NCBI GenBank assembly: GCA_045590535.1
Contig: JAZNRE010000026.1
Coordinates: forward strand, 1 to 32,397
Reading direction: 5' to 3'
DNA from: UMGS755 sp045590535
GTDB taxonomy: Bacteria; Bacillota; Clostridia; UBA1381; UBA9506
Length of the DNA: 32,397 bases
Under the pieces are notes generated by a model. The model did no database searches, was not told the origin of the DNA, and worked only from the letters and a program-made list of their open reading frames with translations. Made by a program: the position numbers and the translations under genes. This document shows positions 1 through 8,818 of this stretch, in pieces. The first letter of the stretch is position 1. Each line of letters starts with the position of its first letter.

Positions 1-1
1 A

Positions 2-418
2 GACTGGACTGTTTTAGACATTCCTAATTCTCTTTCCGGCGGTCAGTGGATGGTAGTATTCAAGAATCCTTCCGATGATGCCGCAGTTGCTAACATTGAA
101 ATGTATCAGATGGCTGAAAGCGAACTGGCTGGCAGCACAACCTTAACCGGTACTGTTGCTCCCGGCAAAACTGTTACCTTAAAGGGCAGCTACACTGCAG
201 ACAAGAACGTAACTGTTATGTTCGGTCTCTATGAAGGCGATAAACTGGTTCGCATCGCTAACGGCGGTTCCTTCACTCTGACAGGTAAAGGTCAGTATGC
301 TACAAGCTACACCATTCCTTCTGAAGGCGTTGCTGCTGAAGGCTTAACCGTTAAAGCTTTCTTGTGGAACAGCCTGGATGCTCTGCAGCCCCTGCAGGCT
401 CCTATCACTCTTTCTTAA
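2..418 (+). CDS. 3' end of a modular exoprotein (5' end outside window)
   Basis: The reading frame is open from base 2, so the ATG at 50 is an internal methionine and this is the last 138 codons of a larger gene. The first ~42 residues (DWTVLDIP, GGQWMVVFKNPS, NIEMYQMAESEL) match the end of the two-part discoidin-like module found four more times in this window. The remaining ~95 residues (GTVAPGKTVTL, VMFGLYEGDKL, VKAFLWNSLDALQPL) match the extreme C terminus of the 1965-aa lyase at 16995-22892 (GTLAPGETITY, VLFALYENGKL, VKAFMWNSLAEMRPI). It is an Ig-like beta domain by appearance. The missing part could be a fourth heparinase-type lyase or a non-catalytic module protein; the sequence does not decide. 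No SLH repeats are present. Confidence 0.85.
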   Translation, partial: DWTVLDIPNSLSGGQWMVVFKNPSDDAAVANIEMYQMAESELAGSTTLTGTVAPGKTVTLKGSYTADKNVTVMFGLYEGDKLVRIANGGSFTLTGKGQYATSYTIPSEGVAAEGLTVKAFLWNSLDALQPLQAPITLS

Positions 419-435
419 TTAGTTAAGTAGAGTTT

Positions 436-500
436 TTGCCTGTGCATGCATAGGCAATGAATTGGGAAGCACCAAGCCTTTCTTTTAAAAGGCTTGGTGC
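436..500. other. Two adjacent hairpins after the first gene
   Basis: The first stem pairs 436-444 with 449-457 (TTGCCTGTG, one G-T pair). The second pairs 469-481 with 488-500 (GCACCAAGCCTTT with its exact complement, 13 bp, 6-nt loop). The second is strong enough to stop transcription, but no T tract follows it on either strand. It is therefore an atypical terminator or a processing/stability hairpin for the transcript ending at 418. Confidence 0.55.
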
Positions 501-570
501 AACCCACCCATAATTTTGGTCGAAATGAAACATTTCACAGCCTTCCCCCAAAGCCTCCCTTGCCTAAAGG

Positions 571-638
571 GAGGGGGACCGTCGCAGACGGTGGAGGGAT
601 TCAGGAGGGGGACCATCGTAGATGGTGGAGGGAATCGT
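571..638. repeat. Tandem pair of 34-bp hairpin repeats with compensatory changes
   Basis: Units 571-604 and 605-638 share the frame GAGGGGGACC-hairpin-GGTGGAGGGA. The stems are ACCGTC/GACGGT with loop GCA (578-592) and ACCATC/GATGGT with loop GTA (612-626). The units differ inside the stem by a G-C to A-T pair exchange, so pairing is preserved. Confidence 0.7.
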
Positions 639-682
639 GAGGAGATTGAGTTTCTTCCTTATTTAACATAAGAAGAAAAACC

Positions 683-736
683 GTAGGGAATGGCATATAG
701 GTCATTCCACGGAACGCCACACAGGGCGTTCCCTAC
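683..736. repeat. Inverted-repeat unit GTAGGGAA...TTCCCTAC
   Basis: The ends GTAGGGAA (683-690) and TTCCCTAC (729-736) are exact inverted repeats. Inside are two alternative 8-bp stems: GGAATGGC (687-694) with GTCATTCC (701-708), containing one G-T pair, and GGAACGCC (711-718) with GGCGTTCC (725-732). It could fold as a three-way junction. A degenerate relative lies at 871-937. Confidence 0.65.
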
Positions 737-782
737 AACACCTCGTCGCCTTTAAAAGGAAATGTTTGATTTCGACTAAAAT

Positions 783-1058
783 GACAAGGCGGTTAATGCC
801 GGATTCATTTTGTGTCGTTACATATATAAATAGGGAAAATAATTTGTTAATTATTTATAAGGGAAAACAATTGTAGAGAAGGGCCTTGGTCTTTCCGGGT
901 TGGTTCTTTCGGCAGGAGCAAAACCATTGCACTACAACACTCCATTTGCCTCTTGCTCTGTGAAAAGTCTTGTAAGATGGAAAATGATTTCAATTTAAAA
1001 TAATTAACAATAAGATAAATTTCCCAAGTGTTTTCAAACAAGAAAGGTGGTAAAAAAC
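783..1058. other. Spacer and leader before the SLH operon
   Basis: No gene is supported here; a minus-strand ORF at 847-1092 has no ribosome binding site and crosses a repeat. The region holds a degenerate repeat unit (871-937), an AT-rich run at 937-1030, and the ribosome binding site AGAAAGGTGG (1041-1050). No convincing -35/-10 pair was found. The closest is TATAAA at 825-830 without a good -35. The palindrome seen before the other lyase genes is absent. Confidence 0.5.
871..937. repeat. Degenerate second copy of the GTAGGG-type repeat
   Basis: The ends TTGTAG (871-876) and CTACAA (932-937) are exact inverted repeats. The left arm, GAAGGGCC then GGTCTTTC, pairs across a TT using G-T wobble pairs. 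Layout and flanking CTACAAC resemble the unit at 683-736, but the interior has diverged. It lies outside the 513-782 element, so this repeat type can stand alone. Confidence 0.45.
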
Positions 1059-4000
1059 ATGAAAAGAAGCATTGCAATTTTAATTGCAACAATCATGGTC
1101 CTCACCCTGTTACCCATGACGGGTGCTGTTTCTGCCTCTACAGGTGAGCTTACCGTTGCCGGTGATGGTCTCGCTATCACGGCTATCGATGGCGGTTCAT
1201 CTGAAGATGCGACAGCCAAATTGACTGACGGCGTTACCTTTAACTACGGTCAGGCAATTTTCCGTCACAAAACAGCCGGTGTTAGTGACTATTGGTACAA
1301 TTCAAGCAAAAATGCAGCGTATGTTTATGCGTTTGCGAACAACACAAATGACAAGATCTTAGAGTTCAACTGGACAAGCGGCAAGGCTGTTCGCCGTGTT
1401 GACCTCTGGATTGGTGATAATAAACCTTTCACCGCTTATGAAATTCAGATTTCTGACGGTAACGGTGGCTGGACAAAGCACGCTGAAGGCACTTTGATTG
1501 GTAATATGAACACAACCCGTCAGTGCAACTATGAGCCCATTTTGTTTGACCCCATTCCGGCAACTTCTACCGCACTGCGTGTTGTTATGAAGAATCCTGT
1601 TGCAGCTATTTATATTGGTGAAGCTCGCATCAGCACAGACAATGATTACAATATGCTGGCATGGGGCGCAAATGAAGCTCTTTGTGATACCGATGCTTTC
1701 ACCTATTTTGATGAAGCTGTTGGCACATCTTATCAGGCTTCAAAGCGCTATAGCGGTGTTGTGGCTACACACTGCTTGGTTTCCGGTTTTAGTGCTGCTG
1801 ACAGTGGTTCCGGTTACTATTTTAACACTAATGCTATGGCAAGAGAATTTAACATTGTTTGGCCGGCACATTTGAACCTTCTTGATAAAGTGAATCTAAC
1901 AGCCAATGCAAACGGCGATTGCTGGTATGCTGCAACTTTTACAGGTAGATTTTTTGATGGTCATGCTGTAAAGGTCAACCGCATTAAAGTTAAGGTGGCT
2001 GCCGGCAGTGCTGAAGGTTTTGATGTGTACTACACTACTAATGGTGAAGTTTTTGAGGCATTGGAAGATAATACCGGTGCTAAGCAATATCTCGATGCGA
2101 ATGTTAGTGCCTGGACAAAGGCTGCTTCCTATAACTGCAGAGAAGGTTATCCTATGGAAGCCAATAACAGTCTCTACTATGAATTAGAAATTCCTGATGC
2201 TCCTGCAGGCGGTCAGTGGATGGTTCACATGAAAGATCCCAGTGCCGATATCGAAATTTCTGACATTCAGTTCCATCTGGTTGATGAAGATGAATTCCAG
2301 CCTGTAACCAAGGCAGCTCAAAAGGTTTTTGATGCTATCAATGGTGGCGAGGCTTTGGTTGAAGGCGACACATTGACCTTACCTGAAACGCAGACCATTG
2401 ATGGCGTTGAATATGATGTAGTATATACAAGTAATTCAGCAAATATTGATGTTGCAACCGGTGCCGTTACACACGGTTTGCAAAATCAGAAAGTTATCAT
2501 TTCTGCCGTTGTTTCTCCTGTAGGCAATCCCTATAGTTTTGCACAGGCTAACAAGGAGTTTACCGTTTCCGGCAGCATGCCTGTTATTGAAGGTGGCCTG
2601 ACACCGGAAGAAAATGGCCTCACCATTAAGGCTATTGGCGGTAAGGTAAACAACGCAGGTGCAGAGGGACAAACCGGTGATGCAGGCGTTGATGCCACAG
2701 CTGTTTTAACCGATGGCATCACTTTGAACCTCGCACAGGCTGGCTCAGCCTATCAAGCAGGCAAGCCATGGGGCGTCGCTGGTGCCGACTATGCGTCTTA
2801 TATGCTCAAATTTGTCCATAATGGAGACACACCCAAGGATGGTATTTTAGAATTTAACTGGACTGGTGGTCAACCGATTCGTCGTATCGATGTTTGGGTT
2901 ACTAAAACCGATTGCTTCAAAGAATATGAAATTCAAATTCCCGATGGCAACGGTGGCTGGACAAAACATGCCGAGGGTAGAGTAACCTATGGCTCCGGTG
3001 ACAACAGCCGTCAGACAACCTATCATGCTCTCTTGTTCGATCCCATTCCGGCCGACAGCACTTCTGTCCGTCTGGTAATGAAGAACAATACTGCTGATAT
3101 TATTGTTGCTGAAGCTCGAATCAGCGCAACAAACGAATATAACCTGATTGATTTCAGCGTGAATGAAGACATCATTACAAATGATGGCAAATTTAACTAC
3201 TATAATAGTGAATCCAGCTGGTCTGCTATTCAATGGTACTCCGGTAACATTGCAACCCATGGTTTGTTCTCAGGTGAAACAGCTCGTTCTGCTAACGGCC
3301 GAAACCTGAATGTTAGTGCCATGGTTCGTAGCTTCTTGCTCTTGTGGCCTGCAGAGTTAAACAAGAGTGATAAGCACAACATTATTCCCAACCCTAACGG
3401 CGATTGCTGGTATGCGGTATCTTTTGCCGGTCGTTTTGAAAACGGTCAGGAAGTTGCCGTTAACCGTGTGAGAATTTACTTAGATGCAGGTACTGCAGAC
3501 GGTTTTGAAGTTTACAAAACCAACACCGAGGGTTCTTTCAACGGTTTGATGACTGCTAATAACGGCGATAATTGCCCCGATGCAAATGTAGACCAGTGGG
3601 AAAAGGTTGCAACCTATCCCGGCTCTATGGGCACATCAAGCTCTGCAACATTGGATATTGCCGAGACCAACAAAGCATCTTACTGGTTGGTTCGTTTGAT
3701 TAACCCCAGTGCAAATGTACAAATGTCTAAGGTTGAATTCCATCAGGTTTCTGAGGATGAATTTACACCGACTACCAAGGCTGCTAAAAAAGCCCTTGAT
3801 GTAGTTGATACCGGCGTTGTTGTTGCCGGCAACATGAATTTCCCTGCACAGCAGACAATCGATGGCATACTTTATGATGTAACTTATGAATGCGACTCTC
3901 CTAATGTTAACACCACAACCGGTGAAGTTACACACACCTTTGAAGAACAGGAAGTTGTTGTTAAAGCAAACATCAACCCTGCCGGTAACCCCTATGAATG

Positions 4001-6146
4001 TGCACAGGCTGAAAAGACCTTCACCATCAGTGCAAACGACACTCGTGAAAGAGTTGTTCTGGTTAACGAAGCATTTGCAGGTACAGTTGACGAAACCTTT
4101 AAGTCTGCAACCGGCAGCGTTGCCATTGCCGATAATAAAGCAACGATTGGCAACGGTAGTGCATCTTATGAATTAGCCCTGCCTAACGGCTTTGATTGCA
4201 CCATTAAAAATGCACTGGAAATCGGTTTGGATGCCGGCTCCGTTGGTACCATCAGCGTGAAAGGCTCTATCGGTACAATGGCAGAGCTGGTTATTGGCGC
4301 TAATGATATTACCGTTGTTGGCGGTGGTCTTTCTAACAAATTGATCGAAGCAACCGGTATTGAAAAAATTAAACTTGAATTTGTCGGTGACGCATTTAAT
4401 GTATCACTTGATACCGGTGATGGTTATGTAATGGCTGTTTATAAAGAGCCCACCATGACCGAAAACGATTTTGCAAAAGAAATTGTTTTTGCCGGCACCT
4501 CTTCAACAAATGTTGTTGTTAACGAACTGAAAAATTCAGTTGTTAGCGTTGAACTGTTTGAAATGGTTTATAATGCATTGAGTGTTGCTAACTTCAGCAC
4601 CTCTCCTTCAGCGGCTATTTCTGAAGACTTGATTATGATGGATCCTGTGGGCGATGTTACCTTTAGCTATGCTTCAAGTGACGCCGCAGTGATTGACCCC
4701 GTAACCGGTGCTGTTGATACAACAAACCGTATTCCCATCACTTACACAGTTACTGTTTTAAGCCCCAATGCTGCATCTCGTGACAAAGCCTTCGTGCTGA
4801 TTCCGGCAGAAGAAAACCACTTTGGTGGTGCTATTGTTTCAGCTCCCGGCACACGCGTTGCAAACATTGCAGACAACGAACTGACAACAAAATGGGTGGT
4901 TGACAACAACGGTAATCCCATGACTGTAACACTTGATTTAGGCACAGAGAAATATTTCAATGAAGTCCTTATCTTCTCCGATGGCACACAGCCTTCATCC
5001 GTTGCTGAGTATGTTTTAAGTGTCAGCGATAAAGAGGATGTTGATGATGCATATGAAGTAGTTCAAAGTGGCACATGCACAGAGGACTTTAACCTGATTA
5101 AGTTAGACGAAGTTGTTAGCGGACGCTATGTACGCGTAAGATTTGTTCCCGATGGTCAGGACGCTATCGGCGTGCTTGAACTTGCCGGTTACCTGGTTTT
5201 GAGCGACGAAGAAATTTGCGAACATGACCGCGTACGCATGGAAGAGACCTACCAAGCCAATAAGTCTACAACGATTGCTAAAACAGGTTTCTTTGGTTCA
5301 GCGATCACCGTTGAATCAGATAGTGAATACATCAATATTACATCCTCCGGAGATAACTGGGAAATTACTGTAACCGATCCTTCACAGGAAACCGTTGCAC
5401 ATGTAACCGTAACCTTCACGAGTGGCTCAGCTACCAAGACACATGTTTTTGAAGCTGTTCTCTTAGGCACAACTCACATTCGTGACAACCGTCCGGATGG
5501 TGGTTCACCCAGTAAAAAGGACGATGGTCCGGTGAAAGAACCTAACCGTTTTGATAACATTCCGCACAATGATGTTTATGATGAAGCTAAGAAAGATGAA
5601 CTTGACGGTCACTGGGGCGCTGCTGAAATTCGCTCTTTAGTGGAAAAAGGCATTGTTCAGGGTGATGGCGCATCTCTCAACCTGACCGGTCAGGTTAAAC
5701 GCGGCGAGTTCTTAAAGATGATGCTTGCTGCATTTGGTTATGAACCCACTGAATATACTGGTGCCTTTGAAGATGTATCTGCTGACAAATGGTATGCAGG
5801 CTATGCTGAAACAGCAAAAGCGAACGGTATCATGGCAGGCGATGGCATTAACTTCCGTGGTGAAGACACCATCAGCCGTCAGGAAATGGCAGTTGTTTTA
5901 ATGAATCTGTTAAAGCAAAAGGGCATTTCTGTTGAAAATGCAGAAGCTGCAATCTTCACTGATAACAATACAATTTCTGCTTGGGCTGGCGAAAGCGTTG
6001 GCGCCGCAGTAAAACTTGGCCTGTTAAAAGGTTATGAAGATGGCACATTTATGCCGAAGAAGGAATTAAGACGTGACGAGGCCATGATTGTTGTTTACAG
6101 AGCCTTGGCATGTGTAGAAACTGCAGAAGGGGTGGTTGCAGAATGA
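1059..6146 (+). CDS. SLH-anchored multimodular exoprotein with two discoidin-like modules
   Basis: A 1695-aa secreted surface protein, probably a non-catalytic binder or scaffold. I place the start at ATG 1059, 8 nt after AGAAAGGTGG, rather than the in-frame GTG at 1047 inside that site. Residues 1-27 form a signal peptide ending AVSAS. Two copies of a ~385-aa two-part module (about 29-414 and 516-903) share LTDG, LEFNW, RR-D-W, YEIQI, GGWTKHAEG, LFDPIP, VMKN and EARIS. Each is followed by an atrophied-Ig-like segment (TIDGVEYDV, TIDGILYDV). Then come a beta-rich region (~995-1130), a third Ig-like stretch, a classical F5/8 type C domain (~1250-1380), a charged linker, and three SLH repeats (~1513-1690) expected to bind secondary cell-wall polysaccharide. 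The stop overlaps the next start by 4 bp. Carbohydrate binding is inferred; the ligand is unknown. Confidence 0.85.
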   Translation: MKRSIAILIATIMVLTLLPMTGAVSASTGELTVAGDGLAITAIDGGSSEDATAKLTDGVTFNYGQAIFRHKTAGVSDYWYNSSKNAAYVYAFANNTNDKILEFNWTSGKAVRRVDLWIGDNKPFTAYEIQISDGNGGWTKHAEGTLIGNMNTTRQCNYEPILFDPIPATSTALRVVMKNPVAAIYIGEARISTDNDYNMLAWGANEALCDTDAFTYFDEAVGTSYQASKRYSGVVATHCLVSGFSAADSGSGYYFNTNAMAREFNIVWPAHLNLLDKVNLTANANGDCWYAATFTGRFFDGHAVKVNRIKVKVAAGSAEGFDVYYTTNGEVFEALEDNTGAKQYLDANVSAWTKAASYNCREGYPMEANNSLYYELEIPDAPAGGQWMVHMKDPSADIEISDIQFHLVDEDEFQPVTKAAQKVFDAINGGEALVEGDTLTLPETQTIDGVEYDVVYTSNSANIDVATGAVTHGLQNQKVIISAVVSPVGNPYSFAQANKEFTVSGSMPVIEGGLTPEENGLTIKAIGGKVNNAGAEGQTGDAGVDATAVLTDGITLNLAQAGSAYQAGKPWGVAGADYASYMLKFVHNGDTPKDGILEFNWTGGQPIRRIDVWVTKTDCFKEYEIQIPDGNGGWTKHAEGRVTYGSGDNSRQTTYHALLFDPIPADSTSVRLVMKNNTADIIVAEARISATNEYNLIDFSVNEDIITNDGKFNYYNSESSWSAIQWYSGNIATHGLFSGETARSANGRNLNVSAMVRSFLLLWPAELNKSDKHNIIPNPNGDCWYAVSFAGRFENGQEVAVNRVRIYLDAGTADGFEVYKTNTEGSFNGLMTANNGDNCPDANVDQWEKVATYPGSMGTSSSATLDIAETNKASYWLVRLINPSANVQMSKVEFHQVSEDEFTPTTKAAKKALDVVDTGVVVAGNMNFPAQQTIDGILYDVTYECDSPNVNTTTGEVTHTFEEQEVVVKANINPAGNPYECAQAEKTFTISANDTRERVVLVNEAFAGTVDETFKSATGSVAIADNKATIGNGSASYELALPNGFDCTIKNALEIGLDAGSVGTISVKGSIGTMAELVIGANDITVVGGGLSNKLIEATGIEKIKLEFVGDAFNVSLDTGDGYVMAVYKEPTMTENDFAKEIVFAGTSSTNVVVNELKNSVVSVELFEMVYNALSVANFSTSPSAAISEDLIMMDPVGDVTFSYASSDAAVIDPVTGAVDTTNRIPITYTVTVLSPNAASRDKAFVLIPAEENHFGGAIVSAPGTRVANIADNELTTKWVVDNNGNPMTVTLDLGTEKYFNEVLIFSDGTQPSSVAEYVLSVSDKEDVDDAYEVVQSGTCTEDFNLIKLDEVVSGRYVRVRFVPDGQDAIGVLELAGYLVLSDEEICEHDRVRMEETYQANKSTTIAKTGFFGSAITVESDSEYINITSSGDNWEITVTDPSQETVAHVTVTFTSGSATKTHVFEAVLLGTTHIRDNRPDGGSPSKKDDGPVKEPNRFDNIPHNDVYDEAKKDELDGHWGAAEIRSLVEKGIVQGDGASLNLTGQVKRGEFLKMMLAAFGYEPTEYTGAFEDVSADKWYAGYAETAKANGIMAGDGINFRGEDTISRQEMAVVLMNLLKQKGISVENAEAAIFTDNNTISAWAGESVGAAVKLGLLKGYEDGTFMPKKELRRDEAMIVVYRALACVETAEGVVAE

Positions 6147-8806
6147 AAAGAATTATTGGAATTATTTTAGCCTTAGTTCTGCTGCTTTGCGGAACATTGC
6201 CGACCTTTGCCGTTGCATCAGCTGACAAAGTCAGCTTTGAACTGGAAGGTTTAGGCATTATTGACCCGGCTAACAATGATAAAGAATATGTAAGCCGTAG
6301 TGAATTTTCAAAGATGATTGTTGCCCTGTTGGGCATGCAGGAAGTGGCAGAGTTAACCCCTGCCACTGACCGCTTTGCTGATGTCAGCCCCAGCGCTGAC
6401 TACGCAAAAGCTGTTTCTCTGCTTTCTCGTCTTGGTGTTATCAACGGTGTTAGCGAAAACTCTTTTGCTCCCGATGCTGCCATTTTGACAGAGCAGGCAG
6501 TTAAAATTCTGGTTGTTTGCACCGGTTACCGCGACATTGCCGAAAGAGACGGCGGTTGGCCCAACGGCTACATGGTAACAGCAGGCAAAATTGGTCTTTT
6601 AAACAATGTTGATGTGAGCGTTCCCATTTCCCGTGCAGCTCTTTATCGTCTGCTGCACAACGCTTTAGATGCTAAGTTGCTGTCTGCAATTCTTGGCGAT
6701 GATGAAGGCAGAATGGAAATTGGCGGCACACTTCGTGAAGCTTTAATGAGCGGTAACAACACCGAGCGCTATCAGCAAACCGGCGTTGTTCAGGCCAATG
6801 CTTATACTTATATTGGTTCTCCCATCAGCGACATGAGAGAAGATGAAGTTGCCATTGGCAATGTTCTCTATCGTGTTGGTGAAACTAATGCAGCTGAACT
6901 GGTTGGTCACAATGTTGAATTTTTTGCAGTTGAAACTGCTGATGATGCTTTTGAAATTATCAGCATTCGCCCTGCTAAAAATGAAGAGACCATCACATTG
7001 AAGCCCGATGAATTTTTATCCAAATCCGGCACAACTCTTAAATATTTAGATGAAAACGAAAAAGAGCGCAGCGTAACCGTTCCCACCTCTGCAAAGGTGA
7101 TTTATAACGGCACAAGAGTTCTGCGTCCGGCTGACAGCATCTATGACATTAAAAACGGCAGCATGAGCTTAATTGCTCATGCAGGCGGCAAAACCATTGA
7201 TGTTGTTATTATTGAAGAATTTAAGAGCGTTGTTGCAACAAGCTTTAAAGAAAACAACTTTACCTTCCGTCCCGACACACCGTTTGAAGGCAGAACATCT
7301 TTCTTTGTTGACCCCGACGATGAAGCTTATAAGCTGATTACGGTTGATGTTGACGGTCAGCCTATTGAAACCTTTACTGATACACGCGTTGTGAGCATTA
7401 TGAAATCACAAGACGGCTCTCGCGTTAAGGTTATGGTTTCTGACAAGACAATTGAAGGCGTTTTAGAGGCCATTCATGAAGACGGCATCACCGTTGATGG
7501 CACTGACTATGCAATTGATAACTCCTGCAGCCTGTCTTTAAGCGTTGGTAAGAGCTATGAAATGTTCTTGAACTATCGCGATGAAGTTGTTATGGCTGTT
7601 GGTGAAGTGAATGAAAACTATGCCTACATTTTAGGCGCAGCGAGAACAGGTGGTTTAGGCGGCGGTCAGGTTCGCATGTTGCTTGCCGGCACTGTTGACT
7701 TCGGTGTTGAGGTTAACGAAGAAGATGTAACCGATACCGACCAGATTCCGTTCCTGGTTGGTCAGAACTCCGGCGTTGCAGTTTATGATTTGGCAAATCG
7801 TGTTCGCATTGGCAACACAAACTATTCTGCAACTGAGGCAGTAACCATTCTGAACAATCCTGAAATGGCCGTTGTTAGCTATACCTTAAACGATGACGGC
7901 ACAATCCGTTCTATCGTTCCGGCTGATTACTATGGTGGTCATACCGGCACAGAACGCTCTAAGTATAGCGTTTATGAAATGGTATTCGGCGGCAGTGAGT
8001 TCTATCAGGGCTTTGCTTTGAGTGCACAAACAAAAGTTATCTGCGTTCCCGTTTCCATGACAAATAATGTAGTTGCTATTAGAAACAATGCATCTGAAGA
8101 AGATTGCATGGTTAAGGTTACCGTTGATGTAGGCAATAACGAAGTTGGTTACCTTGCTTGCGGTTATGACATTGACGAAAAAGGTGAAAAAGTTCGTCTC
8201 TTGGTTATGAGAGCCGTAATGGAAGCTGATACCGTTCGTCCTACAACCTTGACATCTTCAAGAGCTAGTATTGTTACCGATGTTGTAACTCGTTACAAAG
8301 AAGAAGTAGGCGACAATGTAACCACCTATAAAATTCAAAACGGTGGTTCTGTTCTTGAACTTGACGCTTTAGAAGCAGGCTTCGGTTCAACCGGTAAGTT
8401 GGGCAATGTAACAGCCGGTAGTTTGATTTCTTACCTGGTTAACAAAGACGACAAGCTGGAAAGTGCTTTGGTTATCCGTGATTTAGATGCTTTATCTTCT
8501 GACCGCGAAGTGACCAACAACACCATTGGTATTACAGAAGTTTACGGTACTGCAACCGGTATTTTAGCGAATCAGGTTGACTCTGTAAACTATCGTTTAG
8601 TAACCAATCTGACAGTTTCGGTTAACGGCAGAGAGCAGACCATAGGTGTTCCACAGCTGAACAAGCCTCCGGTATACATTTTCAATACCAAGAAGTGCAC
8701 AGCTGAAGCTGCATCCATTGGTGATGTTATTCCCAATCGTGACAAAGTCTATGTTGTTTATCGTACAGGTGACAAACTGATTCGTGCCATTGTTATTATG
8801 CGATAG
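6143..8806 (+). CDS. SLH-domain surface protein of unknown function
   Basis: 887 aa. The start is ATG 6143, overlapping the preceding stop as ATGA, with GGGGTGG 7-8 nt upstream, so translation is probably coupled. An upstream in-frame ATG at 6110 would add MCRNCRRGGCR and lacks a site. Residues 1-25 are a signal peptide ending TFAVA. Three degenerate SLH repeats follow at about 29-180 (VSRSEFSKMIVALLG, RFADVSPSADYAKAV, ISRAALYRLLHNAL), so the anchor is N-terminal here and C-terminal in both flanking operon genes. The remaining ~700 residues are beta-rich with no catalytic motif I recognise. Position between a module protein and a lyase suggests a structural or S-layer role in the same surface assembly. 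This is inference; the body is effectively uncharacterised. Confidence 0.8.
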   Translation: MKRIIGIILALVLLLCGTLPTFAVASADKVSFELEGLGIIDPANNDKEYVSRSEFSKMIVALLGMQEVAELTPATDRFADVSPSADYAKAVSLLSRLGVINGVSENSFAPDAAILTEQAVKILVVCTGYRDIAERDGGWPNGYMVTAGKIGLLNNVDVSVPISRAALYRLLHNALDAKLLSAILGDDEGRMEIGGTLREALMSGNNTERYQQTGVVQANAYTYIGSPISDMREDEVAIGNVLYRVGETNAAELVGHNVEFFAVETADDAFEIISIRPAKNEETITLKPDEFLSKSGTTLKYLDENEKERSVTVPTSAKVIYNGTRVLRPADSIYDIKNGSMSLIAHAGGKTIDVVIIEEFKSVVATSFKENNFTFRPDTPFEGRTSFFVDPDDEAYKLITVDVDGQPIETFTDTRVVSIMKSQDGSRVKVMVSDKTIEGVLEAIHEDGITVDGTDYAIDNSCSLSLSVGKSYEMFLNYRDEVVMAVGEVNENYAYILGAARTGGLGGGQVRMLLAGTVDFGVEVNEEDVTDTDQIPFLVGQNSGVAVYDLANRVRIGNTNYSATEAVTILNNPEMAVVSYTLNDDGTIRSIVPADYYGGHTGTERSKYSVYEMVFGGSEFYQGFALSAQTKVICVPVSMTNNVVAIRNNASEEDCMVKVTVDVGNNEVGYLACGYDIDEKGEKVRLLVMRAVMEADTVRPTTLTSSRASIVTDVVTRYKEEVGDNVTTYKIQNGGSVLELDALEAGFGSTGKLGNVTAGSLISYLVNKDDKLESALVIRDLDALSSDREVTNNTIGITEVYGTATGILANQVDSVNYRLVTNLTVSVNGREQTIGVPQLNKPPVYIFNTKKCTAEAASIGDVIPNRDKVYVVYRTGDKLIRAIVIMR

Positions 8807-8818
8807 GAGGGAGTAGGG

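Larger units (their letters stand above)
513..782. mobile_element. 270-bp MITE-like element with 24-bp terminal inverted repeats
   Basis: Positions 513-536 and the reverse complement of 759-782 agree at 22 of 24 bases; both begin ATTTTRGTCGAAAT and end AAACATTTC. The interior has no believable ORF. It is filled by a stem (554-561 with 567-574), two tandem 34-bp hairpin units (571-638), and a separate inverted-repeat unit (683-736). Non-coding length, long terminal inverted repeats and internal palindromes fit a MITE-like element. No target-site duplication was found directly outside the repeats, so the exact ends or the transposition mechanism may differ. Confidence 0.65.

Noticed and set aside
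469..500. Standard intrinsic terminator
   Set aside because: Strong 13-bp stem but no T tract on either side; recorded as a hairpin only.
571..638. CRISPR-like array
   Set aside because: Only two 34-bp units directly abutting, no unique spacers and no cas genes.
1047..1058. GTG start at 1047 for the first SLH protein
   Set aside because: The GTG is inside the Shine-Dalgarno-like AGAAAGGTGG; ATG 1059 has proper spacing and opens a normal signal peptide.
2847..3260. 137-aa minus-strand ORF inside the SLH protein gene
   Set aside because: Antisense shadow of a repeated module; similar shadows appear at other module copies (for example 20973-21413), as expected from repeated coding DNA.
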